Assembly (NCBI RefSeq): GCF_001465835.2 | Contig: NZ_CP013661.2 | Span: 1,294,501 to 1,358,500, forward strand | Source of the DNA: Planococcus kocurii | GTDB lineage: Bacteria; Bacillota; Bacilli; Bacillales_A; Planococcaceae | Reading direction: 5' to 3' | DNA: 64,000 bases | Part shown: positions 8,552-17,172 of the stretch, in pieces | Layout: every line of letters starts with the position of its first letter | Position numbering within the stretch: position 1 is the stretch's first letter | The notes under the pieces: model-generated | What the model was told of the DNA's origin: nothing | What the model saw: only the letters and a program-made list of their open reading frames with translations | Databases searched by the model: none | Translations under genes and position numbers: made by a program

Positions 8552-10168
8552 TTACTGATAATAGCCATCTAACTCTTTTCTTAAAGCAGCTTTAAGGAAT
8601 TTACCAACCGACGTTTTTGGCACTTCTTTCAAAAATACCACGTCGTCTGGAACCCACCACTTGGCAAATTGGCTCTCCAAGTACGTCAGTAATTCCGCTT
8701 TCGTGGCGTCGTCTTCCGCATGACCTTCTTTTAACACGACACAAGCAAGTGGACGCTCCATCCATTTCTCATGTGGAATGGCGACAACCGCCGCTTCGAA
8801 CACAGCTTCATGCGTCATCAATGCATTTTCCAGATCAACAGACGAAATCCATTCGCCACCGCTTTTAATTAAATCTTTCGTCCGGTCCATCAGTTTGATA
8901 TAACCATCGGGCTCGATTACAGCAATATCTCCTGTATAAAGCCAACCCTCTTTAAACGCTTCTTCCGTACGCTCGTCTTTATAGTATTCATCAGCGATCC
9001 AGGCACCTTTAACGTTCAGCTCACCCATCGTTTCCCCATCCCACGGTGCTTCGCCGTTTTCATTGACGATTCGTACTTCGAGGCCCGGCATCGGTAAACC
9101 TGCCATTGAACGGCGTTCGATGCGCTCATCCATCGTCATATCGGTCATTGCAGAAGTAGTAATAGCCAAACTGACAAGCGGCGCAGTTTCCGTCATGCCA
9201 TACCCTGTCACAAATGGCACATTGTATTTCTCTTCAAATGCGCGGATTAATCCTTTTGGTGATGCTGATCCCCCGCAAATAATCATCCGCAGTGTGTCGA
9301 TATTGCGTGGATTTGCTTCTAATTCTTTCAACACACCCATCCAAATTGTCGGGACACCTGCAGTTAACGTAACTTTTTCTGATTCAATTAAATCTAACAA
9401 CATGCCAGGAGCAAAACCGGGTCCCGGCAACACTTGTGTAGTCCCAAACAAAACTCCAGCAAATGGCAGCCCCCAAGCATTGGCATGAAACATTGGCACA
9501 ATCGATAAGGCAATATCTTGTTCTGACAAGCCCATTGCATCTGACATGCCGAGCGCGTAACTATGGAGCACAAGTCCTCTGTGCGTATAGACAACGCCTT
9601 TAGGATTGCCCGTTGTTGCGGAAGTGTAACACATGCCCGCTGGTGTATTTTCGTCCAGATCTTCAGGGAATTCGAAACTGTCATCTTCAGCAGCGAGTAA
9701 TTGTTCATAAGAATAAACATTGCCAAGTGTCGTTTCTGGTAAATCCACTCCATCTTTCATGATGATAAAATGCTTAACGGATTTTAGCATAGGTGCTAGT
9801 TTTTCAATCAATGGAAATAGATCGTGATCGACTACCAAAATTTCATCTTCGGCATGGTTGATGACATAGGCGATGTGCTCATGTGACAAGCGAATATTAA
9901 TCATGTGTAAAATAGCACCAGCACCCGGCACACCAAAATACAACTCCAAGTGACGGTGATGGTTCCAGGCGAAACTTCCCACCTTTGTGCCACGCTTCAT
10001 ACCAAGTCCAGTTAAAGCAGCCGCTAGTTTGCGCGAACGTACCGCAAATTCTTTATAAGGAATCCGGTGAATCATATTTTCTCCGGTACGTGAAATGATC
10101 AGTTTTTCCGGAAAATAGCGCTCCGCTCTTTTTACGAAAGATGATAATAATAATGGCGAATCCATCAT
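8552..10168 (-). CDS. Long-chain/medium-chain acyl-CoA synthetase (AMP-forming)
   Basis: A 538-residue adenylate-forming enzyme that activates fatty acids to acyl-CoA through an acyl-AMP. The P-loop reads Y-T-S-A-T-T-G-N-P-K-G-V (an alanine where YTSGTTG is usual), the A5 motif is G-Y-G-M-T-E-T, the A7 motif L-Y-T-G-D-I-A, and the C-terminal catalytic lysine lies in T-S-V-G-K-F-L-K. It is the last gene of the thiolase-SDR-dehydrogenase-synthetase operon, with a 93-base gap from the preceding gene. Which chain lengths it prefers cannot be read. A second synthetase is at 45531-47174. Confidence 0.9.
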   Translation of the reverse strand: MMDSPLLLSSFVKRAERYFPEKLIISRTGENMIHRIPYKEFAVRSRKLAAALTGLGMKRGTKVGSFAWNHHRHLELYFGVPGAGAILHMINIRLSHEHIAYVINHAEDEILVVDHDLFPLIEKLAPMLKSVKHFIIMKDGVDLPETTLGNVYSYEQLLAAEDDSFEFPEDLDENTPAGMCYTSATTGNPKGVVYTHRGLVLHSYALGMSDAMGLSEQDIALSIVPMFHANAWGLPFAGVLFGTTQVLPGPGFAPGMLLDLIESEKVTLTAGVPTIWMGVLKELEANPRNIDTLRMIICGGSASPKGLIRAFEEKYNVPFVTGYGMTETAPLVSLAITTSAMTDMTMDERIERRSMAGLPMPGLEVRIVNENGEAPWDGETMGELNVKGAWIADEYYKDERTEEAFKEGWLYTGDIAVIEPDGYIKLMDRTKDLIKSGGEWISSVDLENALMTHEAVFEAAVVAIPHEKWMERPLACVVLKEGHAEDDATKAELLTYLESQFAKWWVPDDVVFLKEVPKTSVGKFLKAALRKELDGYYQ

Positions 10169-10261
10169 GTCACATCCGACTCCTTTTTCACTCTAATTTT
10201 ATTATTATGAATGGGTGTCCCTATCAGGCAAGATTCGCCTTCTTTTCCGCTCGCCTTTCAC

Positions 10262-11410
10262 TTACAGTCCCATTCGTTTAGCAACGATGGTTTTCATGAT
10301 TTCGTTGGAACCGGCATATATCGCCGCCACTGGAATATCCCTGTAGCGACGTGCAATTTTGTATTCTTCCATATAGCCATATCCACCGTGTAATTGCATG
10401 CACTCACCGGATATTTTCTTGGCGGTATCTGTCAGCCAAAATTTCGCCATCGATACTTTGGAAACAATGTCTTTTCCAGCCATATGATCTTCAATGAGCG
10501 ATTCTAAAAACGAATGACCCAGTTCAATTTCTGTCGCCATCTCCACTAGTTTAAACTGAGAATTTTGGAACGAACCGATCGGCTTGCCAAAGGCTTTTCT
10601 TGATTTCACGTATTCCAACGTCATTTCTAACATATCTTCTGAAGCTACTTGCGCTGCCATTGCGACGACTAGTCGCTCTTGCTGCAGTTTTTCCATCAGA
10701 TAAGTAAAGCCTTTATTTTCTTCGCCAATTAAGTTCGTTGCAGGGACGATGCAATCCTCAAAATACAGTTCGGATGTATCTTGAGCATGGAGACCTACCT
10801 TGTCGAGCTTACGCCCTTTCTGAAAACCTGGTGTCCCCTCTTCTACCATTAATAGCGAAATCCCACGATGCTTCGGTTGTGCTTTCGGATCGGTTTTTAC
10901 AACAACTAACACCAATGTCGAGTTAATGCCATTCGTAATAAAAGTTTTCTGCCCATTAACAATATAATTGTCGCCGTCTCGAACTGCTGTAGTTGATATA
11001 TTCGCAAGATCTGATCCTGCTCCAGGCTCTGTCATCGCAATCGCTGTAATATGATCTCCCGAAATACAACCCGGTAGCCAACGCTGTTTTTGTTCTTCAT
11101 TTCCATACGCTTCGATGTAAGGAACCGTAATGTCATTATGTAGGCCTACCCCCGTCAAACTGGCTCCTACGCGTTCCATTTCTTCTCCGATAACAACCGC
11201 ATAACGAAAATCTAGACCAAGCCCCCCGTATTGTTCTTCTATTTGAGGACTCAGAAAACCCATATCTCCGAGCTTTTTCCAAAAAGATTTCGGAATAAGG
11301 CGATCTTTTTCCCATTGATCATAGTTTGGAACCGCTTCTTTTTCTAAAAACTTCCGCAAGGACTTCCGGAACATCACGTGTTCATCTTCTTCGAAACGGT
11401 ATCTCCCCAT
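10262..11410 (-). CDS. Acyl-CoA dehydrogenase, LCAD-like
   Basis: A flavoprotein of about 382 residues that makes the alpha-beta double bond of acyl-CoA. Signatures are A-M-T-E-P-G-A-G-S-D and the C-terminal Q-L-H-G-G-Y-G-Y-M. The usual short-chain catalytic glutamate position in Y-E-G-T is alanine here (I-Y-A-G-S-N-E-I), as in long-chain and isovaleryl dehydrogenases, which use a glutamate from another helix. The segment S-E-D-M-L-E-M-T aligns with the LCAD block that carries it. The ATG at 11410 is preferred because it is nine bases past AAGGGAG; the ATG at 11419 abuts that site. Confidence 0.9.
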   Translation of the reverse strand: MGRYRFEEDEHVMFRKSLRKFLEKEAVPNYDQWEKDRLIPKSFWKKLGDMGFLSPQIEEQYGGLGLDFRYAVVIGEEMERVGASLTGVGLHNDITVPYIEAYGNEEQKQRWLPGCISGDHITAIAMTEPGAGSDLANISTTAVRDGDNYIVNGQKTFITNGINSTLVLVVVKTDPKAQPKHRGISLLMVEEGTPGFQKGRKLDKVGLHAQDTSELYFEDCIVPATNLIGEENKGFTYLMEKLQQERLVVAMAAQVASEDMLEMTLEYVKSRKAFGKPIGSFQNSQFKLVEMATEIELGHSFLESLIEDHMAGKDIVSKVSMAKFWLTDTAKKISGECMQLHGGYGYMEEYKIARRYRDIPVAAIYAGSNEIMKTIVAKRMGL

Positions 11411-11424
11411 CTTTTCCATCTCCC

Positions 11425-12195
11425 TTATTTCGGTTGCATGCGGATTGCTCCGTCGAGTCGTATCGTCTCCCCATTTAACATCGAATTTGTCGTAATGCTT
11501 TCTACTAGGTGTGCAAATTCAGTGGGTTTTCCAAGACGTGCTGGAAATGGTACGGCTGCAGATAATGAAGCAATTGCAGCATCTGGCAATCCTTCTACCA
11601 TTGGTGTTTCCATTAATCCCGGCGCAATTGCCATAACTCGAATTCCATCTCTCGCTAATTCTCTAGCAATTGGCAACGTCATCGCGACAACTCCGCCTTT
11701 AGATGCGCTGTAAGCTGCTTGTCCAATTTGCCCTTCATAAGCCGCGACCGATGCTGTTGAAATAATCACCCCTCGCTCACCATCTTCAGTTGGTTCGTTT
11801 TTTTGCATAGCTGCTGCTGCAACACGAATAACATTAAAGCTACCGACCAAATTTACTTTGATGACTTTTTCAAATTGGTCTAGCGCAATTGGTTCGCCTT
11901 TGGATACTACTTTCCCTGGAGTACCAATCCCCGCACAATTGACTACTAAATTAATACCCCCGAACTGTTCAAGCGTGTCGTTTATATTTTGTTCAACTTG
12001 TGATGCGTTAGTAACATCCGTCTCTTTATAAATGACCGAGCCTTCACCCAATTCTTCAATAAGCACTTTTGCACGTTCTGCATTCAAATCAAAAATAGCT
12101 GCTTTCCCGCCACTTTTTGCTATACGGCGTACTGTCGCTTCACCAAGCCCAGACGCTCCACCCGTGACCACTGCTTTTACTTGTGAAAATTCCAT
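11425..12195 (-). CDS. SDR-family 3-hydroxyacyl-CoA dehydrogenase
   Basis: A 256-residue short-chain dehydrogenase similar to type II 3-hydroxyacyl-CoA dehydrogenase (HSD10-like). It would oxidise 3-hydroxyacyl-CoA to 3-ketoacyl-CoA with NAD. The dinucleotide motif T-G-G-A-S-G-L-G is at residues 11-18 and the catalytic triad is S149, Y162 and K166 (Y-S-A-S-K). It sits 27 bases after the thiolase and five bases before the acyl-CoA dehydrogenase, which supports a beta-oxidation role over other SDR activities. No enoyl-CoA hydratase is in the operon. Confidence 0.88.
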   Translation of the reverse strand: MEFSQVKAVVTGGASGLGEATVRRIAKSGGKAAIFDLNAERAKVLIEELGEGSVIYKETDVTNASQVEQNINDTLEQFGGINLVVNCAGIGTPGKVVSKGEPIALDQFEKVIKVNLVGSFNVIRVAAAAMQKNEPTEDGERGVIISTASVAAYEGQIGQAAYSASKGGVVAMTLPIARELARDGIRVMAIAPGLMETPMVEGLPDAAIASLSAAVPFPARLGKPTEFAHLVESITTNSMLNGETIRLDGAIRMQPK

Positions 12196-12222
12196 CTTCT
12201 TCCCCCTTAGTTTTCAATCCTG

Positions 12223-13371
12223 CTATAGCTTTTCAATAATAGTGGCGTTGGCCATTCCCATTCCTTCACAAATGGCTAACAATCCGTAACGGCCATCTGT
12301 TCGCTCTAATTCATGTAGTAACGACACTAATAATTTAGTACCTGTCGCACCAAGCGGATGACCAAGCGCAATTGCGCCTCCGTTAACATTCAGTTTTTCA
12401 GGATCTCCACCAATATCATGTAACCAAGCTAGCGGGACTGGCGCAAATGCTTCATTGACTTCGTAACGGTCCATCTCATTGATTTCAAGTCCTGCTTTGG
12501 CGAGAACTTTTTTAGTTGCTGCGATTGGCCCAGTCAGCATCAATGTCGGATCCGAACCGACTACTACACGTGCCACTATGCGCGCTTTCGGTTTCAATCC
12601 AAGCTCTTTCGCCTTGTCACTAGACATTAAGAGAACAGCAGAAGCACCATCACTCATTTGACTCGCATTGCCTGCAGTAATCACACCATTTTCATCAAAA
12701 GCTGTTTTTAATCCAGCTAGCACTTCTTCCGTTGTACCCGGACGCGGTCCTTCGTCTTCATCAATCATTCGCGTTTCGCCGTCTGGACCTTGTGTGCGAA
12801 TCGGAACAATTTCACGTTTATAATGGCCTGCCCCAATAGCATGTTGTGCGCGTTCATGACTTTGTACCGCAAACGCGTCAAGCTGTTGCCGCGTAAATCC
12901 CCATTTCTTTGCGATACGCTCTGCCGATAACCCTTGATTGATAATTTCGTATTGATCTGTCAGTTTTTCGCTCAGCGCTGCACCTTGCATATTGGAAAAC
13001 ATCGGTACGCGTGTCATGCTTTCCACACCACCCGCAATGACAATATCCATATCTCCGGCCAGAATTGCTTGAGCACCGAAGTGCACAGCCTGCTGACTCG
13101 AACCGCATTGGCGATCAATTGTGACACCCGGTACATAATCTGGAAAACCTGCAATTAACGATGCTGTACGCGCAATATTGCCGCCTTGTTCTCCAGCCTG
13201 TGAAACACAACCTAAAATAATATCTTCTACTTCACTTTTGTCTACACCTGCACGCGAGACTAACTCTTCTAATACTAAAGCTGCTAATTCATCCGGACGC
13301 TGATCTGCAAACTGCCCTTTTCTTCTCCCAACAGCTGACCGTACACCTTCTATAATGACAACTTCTCTCAT
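12223..13371 (-). CDS. Acetyl-CoA acyltransferase (thiolase)
   Basis: A 382-residue thiolase that cleaves 3-ketoacyl-CoA to acetyl-CoA and a shortened acyl-CoA. The nucleophile is C89 in D-R-Q-C-G-S-S; the H of G-H-P-L-G-A-T-G and the C of C-E-G-M-G complete the active site. The start at 13371 follows GGGGTGAAGGGC and gives the normal N-terminus; a longer reading to 13440 would run into the FadR operator. It is the first gene of the beta-oxidation operon, downstream of FadR-type and cre-like sites. Confidence 0.92.
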   Translation of the reverse strand: MREVVIIEGVRSAVGRRKGQFADQRPDELAALVLEELVSRAGVDKSEVEDIILGCVSQAGEQGGNIARTASLIAGFPDYVPGVTIDRQCGSSQQAVHFGAQAILAGDMDIVIAGGVESMTRVPMFSNMQGAALSEKLTDQYEIINQGLSAERIAKKWGFTRQQLDAFAVQSHERAQHAIGAGHYKREIVPIRTQGPDGETRMIDEDEGPRPGTTEEVLAGLKTAFDENGVITAGNASQMSDGASAVLLMSSDKAKELGLKPKARIVARVVVGSDPTLMLTGPIAATKKVLAKAGLEINEMDRYEVNEAFAPVPLAWLHDIGGDPEKLNVNGGAIALGHPLGATGTKLLVSLLHELERTDGRYGLLAICEGMGMANATIIEKL

Positions 13372-13400
13372 GCCCTTCACCCCACCGTGTATTATTTTTA

Positions 13401-13414
13401 TGAAAACGTTCTTA
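13401..13414. promoter_or_regulatory. cre-like site upstream of the thiolase operon
   Basis: TGAAAACGTTCTTA differs at one position (T for C near the end) from the CcpA consensus TGWAANCGNTNWCA. It lies between the FadR-type box and the start codon, in keeping with combined lipid and carbon control of Bacillus fad genes. Confidence 0.55.
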
Positions 13415-13425
13415 CTTAACTGAAT

Positions 13426-13443
13426 TGAATGACTATTCACTCA
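13426..13443. promoter_or_regulatory. FadR-type operator
   Basis: TGAATGACTATTCACTCA matches the Bacillus FadR (TetR family) box TGAATGAMTANTCATTCA with a single mismatch. It would release repression of the operon when long-chain acyl-CoA binds FadR. No fadR gene is in the window. Confidence 0.78.
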
Positions 13444-13543
13444 TTATTTACATTGTACAAGAATACCTACTCAAATGCTACAAGAAAAGCGTATATTCAT
13501 AGGCGAGTTAGACAGCTAGAAAAGCGCCAGATTCTCTGACTAA

Positions 13544-13587
13544 AATAAAAATGATTCCGCAGTCGAGACCGCGGAATCATTTTTATT
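13544..13587 (-). terminator. Terminator of the OpuC-like operon
   Basis: A 17-base-pair perfect stem (AATAAAAATGATTCCGC with its complement) overlaps the stop codon of the substrate-binding protein gene. Just beyond, at 13515-13533, is TAGAAAAGCGCCAGATTCT, which recalls the two ends of the hairpin repeat joined together. Confidence 0.85.
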
Positions 13588-14485
13588 CTTCAATTAATCC
13601 TTTGTCGATTAGGAATTCGCGAGCGACATCAGCTGCAATTTCTTGGTCAACATCAATGCGAGAATTCATTGCTAACATTTCTTCCTCGCTGATTTGTCCA
13701 GCCAGCCCGCTCAGTACTTCTTCAAGTTCCGGGTACTCTTCGAGTGTTTCCATCCGCACAACAGGAGCTGCGTCGTATTTCGGGAAAAACGACAGATCGT
13801 CTTCTGTCGTTTCAAGATCAAATAATTCAATGCGGCTATCTGTAGTGAACGCTGGAATAACTTCTACTTCTCCACTCTTAACAGCTTCATACATAATTGC
13901 TGGGTCAAAACTTTCAGTTGCTGAAAACTTAAATGGATACGTGGCGATCAAATCCTCGTAGCCATCTCCTTTGCGTTCATAGAAAGGATGTGGTGCTCCG
14001 AAACGCATTTCTTCTGATTGCGAAATTTCCGCTAAATCTGAATAGGTTTTTGCATCATAGCCGCTATCTTTTGAATACGCTAACGTATAACCATTCTCAA
14101 AGCCAAGTGGTTCTAGCCAAGTCGCACCCAATGTATCTTCGTAACCTGTTCTTACAATATCTAATACCTCTTCCGAAGATTGACCCGGAACAGACTCTTT
14201 CTTCAATACGTCCTTCATGCCGGTACCGGTATACTCCACGTACATATCAATATCGCCTTTTTCTAAAGCAGGAGTTAAAATCGACACTTCTCCTAATCCC
14301 TCTTCGTATTCCACAGTATAGTCCGAATTGGCTTCGATATACTGACCGAGAATATGTGGCAGGATATATTGTTCTGTCCATGGCTTACCGCCAATGACGA
14401 TTGGATCTAACTCATCTCCACCTGACCCGCATCCTGCAATGACTGTAGTTGCAGCCAAAAAAACTCCTAATGTCGTTTTTTTCAT
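13583..14485 (-). CDS. Compatible-solute ABC transporter, substrate-binding lipoprotein
   Basis: A 300-residue lipoprotein with signal peptide and lipobox I-A-G-C (C19). The mature part resembles OpuCC/OpuBC/OsmF-type receptors for glycine betaine, carnitine or choline, including G-G-K-P-W-T-E-Q at the start of the binding domain and M-Y-V-E-Y-T-G-T-G. It would deliver solute to the permease encoded 11 bases upstream. The ligand cannot be assigned from sequence alone. It is the last gene of the three-gene operon. Confidence 0.87.
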   Translation of the reverse strand: MKKTTLGVFLAATTVIAGCGSGGDELDPIVIGGKPWTEQYILPHILGQYIEANSDYTVEYEEGLGEVSILTPALEKGDIDMYVEYTGTGMKDVLKKESVPGQSSEEVLDIVRTGYEDTLGATWLEPLGFENGYTLAYSKDSGYDAKTYSDLAEISQSEEMRFGAPHPFYERKGDGYEDLIATYPFKFSATESFDPAIMYEAVKSGEVEVIPAFTTDSRIELFDLETTEDDLSFFPKYDAAPVVRMETLEEYPELEEVLSGLAGQISEEEMLAMNSRIDVDQEIAADVAREFLIDKGLIEE

Positions 14486-14496
14486 CTTGTTCCCCC

Positions 14497-15135
14497 CTAT
14501 GTTTTCAAACCTTTTGGTGTCGCTCTTTTTTCAATCCATTTTAAAATTTGATCAAAACCAATTGCCAGTAGAGCAACTGGTAAGGCACCAGCCAAGACTA
14601 ATGAATTGTTATAAGACTGCAATCCTCGGTAGATGATATCACCCAAACCACCAGCTCCAACAAATGTCGCAAGTGTGGCGATACCTACAGTTAGTACAGT
14701 AGCCGTACGTATACCCGCCATGATAAACGGTAACGCTAGCGGCAATTCAATTTGTCGTAAAATCTGCGTCCGCGTCATTCCCATGCCACGTCCTGCTTCG
14801 ATCGTGGAACTATCGACTCCTACAATTCCTGCATACGTATTTCGCAAAATCGGTAACAAAGCATAGATAATAAGTGCAATTAATGCAGTAGGTGAACCAA
14901 TTCCTAAAATAGGTACCAAAAAGCCGAATAGCGCTAGACTTGGAATCGTTTGAAAAACAGCCGTTACCCCAATAATTGATTCAGCGTAGCGCCGATAGCG
15001 TGTAATGAGAATTCCTAGTGGCAGCGCAATTGCGATACCAATTGCGACGGCTACAAATGATAAATACATATGTTCTAAAAGCGCACCAATAATCATATCC
15101 TGACGGCTAACGAGGGTGTCTAGGAAGTTTTTCAT
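14497..15135 (-). CDS. Compatible-solute ABC transporter, permease
   Basis: A 212-residue inner-membrane permease of the OpuCB/OpuBB type with about five or six spans and the EAA-type loop E-A-G-R-G-M-G-M-T-R. It overlaps the ATPase gene by four bases. Only one permease is present, whereas OpuC and OpuB of Bacillus encode two (B and D), so this one presumably forms a homodimer. Confidence 0.87.
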   Translation of the reverse strand: MKNFLDTLVSRQDMIIGALLEHMYLSFVAVAIGIAIALPLGILITRYRRYAESIIGVTAVFQTIPSLALFGFLVPILGIGSPTALIALIIYALLPILRNTYAGIVGVDSSTIEAGRGMGMTRTQILRQIELPLALPFIMAGIRTATVLTVGIATLATFVGAGGLGDIIYRGLQSYNNSLVLAGALPVALLAIGFDQILKWIEKRATPKGLKT

Positions 15136-16100
15136 GCCGTTGCCCCCGTTTCTTTAGCAAGTGCCGCTTTCAATAAGTCTCGGTCATTAGCATAAGCCAC
15201 GACCTGCGCCCCTTGAACGATTGCCAAGTAATTTTTTGCGCTTTTATCCAGTTGCAAAAAAGCGTTCTCGATCGTTTGTTCAGCAGAAATTTCCTCGGTA
15301 TCCCCAGCCCATTCTTCTGTAAAAAGATCCAGAAATTCGAGCAATTTTCTGTCTCCAAATGTGCGTTTTTGATTGATGCGCTCTATACCAATAAAGCTGC
15401 GAACAAATTCGTTTGCAGGGTTATCAATAAGTTGCTGGGGGGTGCCTACTTGTTCAACTTGCCCATCGCGCATAAGAATAACAGAATCAGCAATTTTCAA
15501 CGCCTCATCCATATCATGGGTAACAAAAACGATGGTTTTATTGATGGTTTGTTGAAGGTTTCGAAGTTCGTCTTGCAGCTGTTCTCGGCTAATAGGATCA
15601 AGTGCTGAAAAGGGTTCGTCCATTAAAACAATATTTGGATCTCCCGCTAACGCCCGAACCACTCCTACACGCTGCTGCTGTCCCCCACTCAACTCGAGTG
15701 GGTAACGCTCCATATAAACTTCAGGATCTAAACCAACAAGCTGAAGCAATTCACGTACACGTTGTTCTTTTTTGTCTTTTGTCCAGTCCAGCAATTTAGG
15801 TACAAGCGCCACATTATCTGAAATGGTCATATGAGGAAATAGTCCAATACGTTGAATCACATAACCAATTGAACGTCTTAATTGGACTTCATCCATTCCA
15901 TTGATGGGTTTTTCATCAATGAAAATACTTCCTTCAGTTGGTTTTTCTAGTTTATTAATCATTTTCATTAATGTCGTTTTACCACAGCCACTAGGACCGA
16001 TGATGGCAGTCAATTCATTTGTCGGTAGAACGAGTGAAATGTCTTTTAATGCTTCCGTTCCATCTGGAAAGCGTTTTGTAACATTTTCAAATCGAATCAT
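15132..16100 (-). CDS. Compatible-solute ABC transporter, ATPase
   Basis: A 322-residue OpuCA-like ATPase. Walker A is G-P-S-G-C-G-K-T-T, the signature L-S-G-G-Q-Q-Q-R, and Walker B V-L-M-D-E-P-F-S-A-L-D. OpuCA carries two CBS domains after the ATPase core (about 380 residues). Here the C-terminal part after residue 240 is short and holds at most one reduced CBS-like unit, so ionic-strength sensing by a CBS pair may be missing. First gene of the operon, starting after GGGGAGGAAAGTCT. Confidence 0.87.
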   Translation of the reverse strand: MIRFENVTKRFPDGTEALKDISLVLPTNELTAIIGPSGCGKTTLMKMINKLEKPTEGSIFIDEKPINGMDEVQLRRSIGYVIQRIGLFPHMTISDNVALVPKLLDWTKDKKEQRVRELLQLVGLDPEVYMERYPLELSGGQQQRVGVVRALAGDPNIVLMDEPFSALDPISREQLQDELRNLQQTINKTIVFVTHDMDEALKIADSVILMRDGQVEQVGTPQQLIDNPANEFVRSFIGIERINQKRTFGDRKLLEFLDLFTEEWAGDTEEISAEQTIENAFLQLDKSAKNYLAIVQGAQVVAYANDRDLLKAALAKETGATA

Positions 16101-16139
16101 AGACTTTCCTCCCCGCTGCTTCTTTCAACCTACCTTTTT

Positions 16140-16163
16140 ATACCCTCTAGAGTTGCTCTTTAC
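16140..16163 (-). promoter_or_regulatory. Possible sigma-B-like promoter of the OpuC-like operon
   Basis: GGGTAT (16140-16145) matches the sigma-B -10 box exactly, but the -35 candidate GTAAAG, 12 bases upstream, is poor. Included as a weak candidate because osmoprotectant genes are often sigma-B targets. Confidence 0.25.
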
Positions 16164-16187
16164 TCCTACAGCCTGTTTAGCTAAAAA

Positions 16188-17033
16188 TTATTTTTCCACA
16201 AAAATTAAGTGAACCGGATTGGCGATTTGCTCATAGCCAATTTCTCTATAAATTTTGTTTGAAGTCGGATTTGTAAGGTCTGTATAAAGCATAACAAAAT
16301 CATACTCCAGCAGTAATTCGTTCGTGACTTCTGCTACCAGTGTTTGAGCATATCCATTTCTTCGCTGAGCATTTGGCGTAAAGACAAAAGATACGGTAAT
16401 TCCGTTTTTTGAAGGGCGTTTTTTTTGCATACAAGAGACCACTCGCTCATCTACTTCCCAGACGTAAACTTCTTTTCTTTCTAGAAATCCAGCGATTTTA
16501 TGCGAAATTTGTGTTTGAGTAGAGCGGCCAATTCCTATTTCTTCTTCAAAAAGCCGATACCATTCTTCCAATATTATTGCATCTTTCTTACTAGCAATCC
16601 GCCAAGAACCCCGGCTCTTTCGTAAGCCTTTATTGACTGCTTCAATTCGGTAAAGACCTTGATCCATTAGTATATTTACTTGTTCTCCCGTCCGCTCTGT
16701 CCAAGCCTCCGCAAACAAGCGCGAAGTGGTTTGCTCACCGACTATTCCACTCACCTCAATTCCTAAATTTTGCAGATGTCCAACAATCTCTCGTTCAATT
16801 TGAGGAAAAGTTTGAAAAACTATCAATTGCAAAGCATGTGGCGGTGTCATTAAACAAGCTGCTACAATTTCATCATCAGTTTCGACGAGCGCTAAAAAAT
16901 AGTCTTCGTATTGATTCGCATGTATTTGTCCGAGAACACCTAGGAATAAACTATGAATGTCCTCGTTTTTATACAGTAGAGGTGATACTTTTTCTAAGAA
17001 CACGGCTGAGTCCGAATAAATAATCATTTCCAT
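16188..17033 (-). CDS. GNAT family N-acetyltransferase
   Basis: A 281-residue protein. The C-terminal half has the GNAT fold: a beta strand V-S-F-V-F-T-P followed by the acetyl-CoA loop Q-R-R-N-G-Y-A, and the L-Y-T-D-L-T-N-P-T-S-N segment with I-Y-R-E-I-G-Y. The N-terminal half is a divergent partner domain seen in many Bacillus acetyltransferases of unknown substrate. It stands alone between the OpuC-like operon and niaP. Confidence 0.82.
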   Translation of the reverse strand: MEMIIYSDSAVFLEKVSPLLYKNEDIHSLFLGVLGQIHANQYEDYFLALVETDDEIVAACLMTPPHALQLIVFQTFPQIEREIVGHLQNLGIEVSGIVGEQTTSRLFAEAWTERTGEQVNILMDQGLYRIEAVNKGLRKSRGSWRIASKKDAIILEEWYRLFEEEIGIGRSTQTQISHKIAGFLERKEVYVWEVDERVVSCMQKKRPSKNGITVSFVFTPNAQRRNGYAQTLVAEVTNELLLEYDFVMLYTDLTNPTSNKIYREIGYEQIANPVHLIFVEK

Positions 17034-17125
17034 TTCTTCACTTCCACTCCCGTCTTAACTTTTTTCTATTACTACAGTATTGGCTATATTATGGAAAAAA
17101 CCCTTTATTTATCCTTCAGGTTGCT

Positions 17126-17160
17126 AAAAAACGCATCCTGAAGAGTCAGGATACGTTTTT
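17126..17160 (-). terminator. Terminator of niaP
   Basis: A stem AAAAAACGCATCCTGA pairing with TCAGGATACGTTTTT (one mismatch) and a three-base loop lies just after the niaP stop on the minus strand. Confidence 0.8.
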
Positions 17161-17172
17161 CATTGAGTTACA

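Noticed and set aside
13372..13440. Upstream extension of the thiolase
   Set aside because: The extension covers the cre-like and FadR-type sites and adds residues not seen in thiolases.
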